Source of the DNA: Pelotomaculum sp. UBA5255
GTDB lineage: Bacteria; Bacillota; Desulfotomaculia; Desulfotomaculales; Pelotomaculaceae
NCBI GenBank assembly: GCA_002408725.1
Contig: DHTR01000049.1
Span: forward strand, 1-22,795
DNA length: 22,795 nt
Direction: 5' to 3'
The notes under the pieces are model-generated. The model was not told the origin of the DNA and did no database searches. It saw nothing but the letters and a program-made list of their open reading frames with translations. The translations under genes were made by a program, and so were the position numbers. Below are positions 21,841 through 22,795 of the stretch, piece after piece (position 1 is the stretch's first letter; the number at the start of each line of letters is the position of its first letter).

Positions 21841-22605
21841 TCAACCCGAATTCTTTTGCCACTTCAGGTACCTTTCCAGAGCCCGCCTCAGGGCCTTGCG
21901 CACGCCAAGCGCCAGCAGGTAGCCGGGGAGCGTCCCCGGGCCGGCATAGGGCTGCAACGGCGGTAGATCAGGCGCCGCAATGACCATCGCGTCTGTGTTT
22001 GTCCCGGTTGCATAGGCGCCTGTGTACGGACAAAGAATACGCATTTCACGCAGCGTCCGGGCTTTTGCCTCAGTAGCCGTCTGTACCGCGTTTACCACGG
22101 CCCCAGGAGACAGGGCATGCGAAAAAAAGGCCATGATATTGATAGTCCCCGGCGGGCTGACGACGCCTTCCATCCCGCAGCAGGGCGTGAGACCGGCTAC
22201 GCAGGCATTATTGACGCCGGCCGTAACAATCACGGTCACGCTGCGGCCCTGCTGCGACAGGCGGACCCAGCAAGCGTCGCCAACCCGGGCCGCTGTCATC
22301 AGTCCCGCCCAGTCTGCACCGGCTGCACTGCCGTATTCCCGAAAACCTGCCGCCAGGAAGGCAGCCATTTCTTCCTCCGGCCGATCTTCATCGTAATCTT
22401 TATCCACCTGCCGGTTAATAAAATAACGCCTCGTGCCCAGGCCGCCCCCGATTACTCCGGAACAAACTGTAAGCCAGGGCTTTTTTGAGGCTGCAAAAAT
22501 ATAATCTGCCTCCAGAACGGCGCCCAGTCCCCCTCCCAGGTCCAGCCACCGCCCGGGCTCGGGGTCGAGGTACTCGACAACAGTCCTACCGCTGGATACC
22601 ATCAC
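21841..22605 (-). CDS. cbiZ: CbiZ: adenosylcobinamide amidohydrolase
   Basis: 254-residue CbiZ-family protein. The family motifs are visible: VTVIVTAGVNNACVAG (TAGVxNA, 128-134), PPGTINIMAFFSHALSPGAVVNAVQTATEAK (GTINI 153-157, ATEAK 177-181), and YTGAYATGTNTDAMVI (GTNTDA 201-206). CbiZ hydrolyses the aminopropanol linkage of adenosylcobinamide or complete cobamides to give cobyric acid, which the cell rebuilds with its own lower ligand (family knowledge). It begins a block with BtuF, BtuC and BtuD homologues, which fits salvage and remodelling of corrinoids from the surroundings. The start is GTG at 22605 or ATG at 22602; AAAGG lies 8 or 11 bases upstream. Length and motifs are intact. Confidence 0.92.
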   Translation of the reverse strand: MMVSSGRTVVEYLDPEPGRWLDLGGGLGAVLEADYIFAASKKPWLTVCSGVIGGGLGTRRYFINRQVDKDYDEDRPEEEMAAFLAAGFREYGSAAGADWAGLMTAARVGDACWVRLSQQGRSVTVIVTAGVNNACVAGLTPCCGMEGVVSPPGTINIMAFFSHALSPGAVVNAVQTATEAKARTLREMRILCPYTGAYATGTNTDAMVIAAPDLPPLQPYAGPGTLPGYLLALGVRKALRRALERYLKWQKNSG

Positions 22606-22795
22606 TCACACAACCTTTATCGCTGTTAGTAGAAGCTAAAACCAGGCAACCTGCCTCAGAGCGAAACAATCGTTGAGCCTTTTGGATTCAACAAGCCCAA
22701 AGGCAATGATTCGCACCAAATTTTTCATGTAACTCGCATGTAAAATATAAAGAGTAAGCCCGAAAGCCACTCTTTGACTATTGAATCAATTTAAG
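22606..22795 (-). other. Structured leader of the corrinoid block (190 bp, no recognised gene)
   Basis: The region before cbiZ is rich in inverted repeats: AAAGAGT (22749-22755) with ACTCTTT (22769-22775); GCCTTTTGG (22677-22685) with CCAAAGGC (22697-22704), one base bulged; and GCGAA (22661-22665) with TTCGC (22710-22714), enclosing the previous stem. A 30-codon minus-strand frame (22728-22636, starting MKNLVRIIAFG) overlaps it, but lacks a ribosome binding site. No B12-box was recognised on the minus strand, and no convincing promoter. The leader may extend beyond the window edge. Confidence 0.45.

Noticed and set aside
22640..22660. Plus-strand ACCAGGCAACCTGCC resembling the B12 box of cobalamin riboswitches
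   Set aside because: It is on the strand opposite to cbiZ, and the rest of the riboswitch core is missing upstream, where cbiZ coding begins. It is better explained as a short inverted repeat.
22700..22720. Minus-strand GGTGCGAATCATTGC, similar to parts of cobalamin and tetrahydrofolate riboswitches
   Set aside because: Only a short core fits. The pairing 5' strand of the folate element and the conserved distal segments of the cobalamin element were not found.

Overview
The window looks like chromosome from a spore-forming, anaerobic Firmicute of the Peptococcaceae type (Desulfotomaculum/Pelotomaculum-like). That assignment is an inference. It rests on sporulation genes (spoVT, yabP, yabQ, a SpoIID-like protein, a Fin-like protein), strong Firmicute ribosome binding sites, an electron-bifurcating transhydrogenase (Nfn), a sigma-54 circuit and moderately high GC. 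All genes but one run on the minus strand, so transcription reads right to left. No rRNA, tRNA, CRISPR array, insertion sequence or prophage was seen.

Right end (22795 to about 17690): a corrinoid salvage block in the order cbiZ, btuF-like, btuC-like, btuD-like, followed by a nitroreductase. CbiZ cleaves the lower-ligand side of incoming corrinoids, so the block suggests uptake and remodelling of cobamides. The ATPase carries an unusual extra C-terminal domain of about 150 residues. The leader before cbiZ is full of inverted repeats but shows no recognisable B12 riboswitch.

Middle (16680-17525): the only plus-strand gene, a two-PRC-barrel protein with an acidic tail, divergent from the translation block.

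Centre (16568 to 4576): a housekeeping and sporulation block in the order bL25, pth, PrsW-like, fin-like, mfd, PrsA-like foldase, spoVT, mazG, hup, rqcP, SpoIID-like, yabP, yabQ. This follows the Bacillus subtilis order ctc-pth-fin-mfd-spoVT-yabM-mazG-rqcP-yabP-yabQ with additions (PrsW-like, PrsA-like, HU, SpoIID-like) and without yabM. Visible signals include a sigma-G-like promoter before spoVT, a sigma-E-like promoter before yabP, a near-consensus sigma-A promoter before the foldase, and several intrinsic terminators. The expected divIC/yabR continuation is missing.

Left end (4359 to 1): a GAF-PAS histidine kinase and an NtrC-type response regulator form an operon closed by a strong terminator. 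Directly downstream lies a near-perfect sigma-54 (-24/-12) promoter, preceded by repeat elements at enhancer distance. It drives nfnA-nfnB, the NADH-dependent reduced ferredoxin:NADP+ oxidoreductase; nfnB runs off the window. The most interesting reading of the window is this self-contained circuit, in which a cytosolic, cysteine-rich sensor controls the Nfn transhydrogenase through sigma-54.
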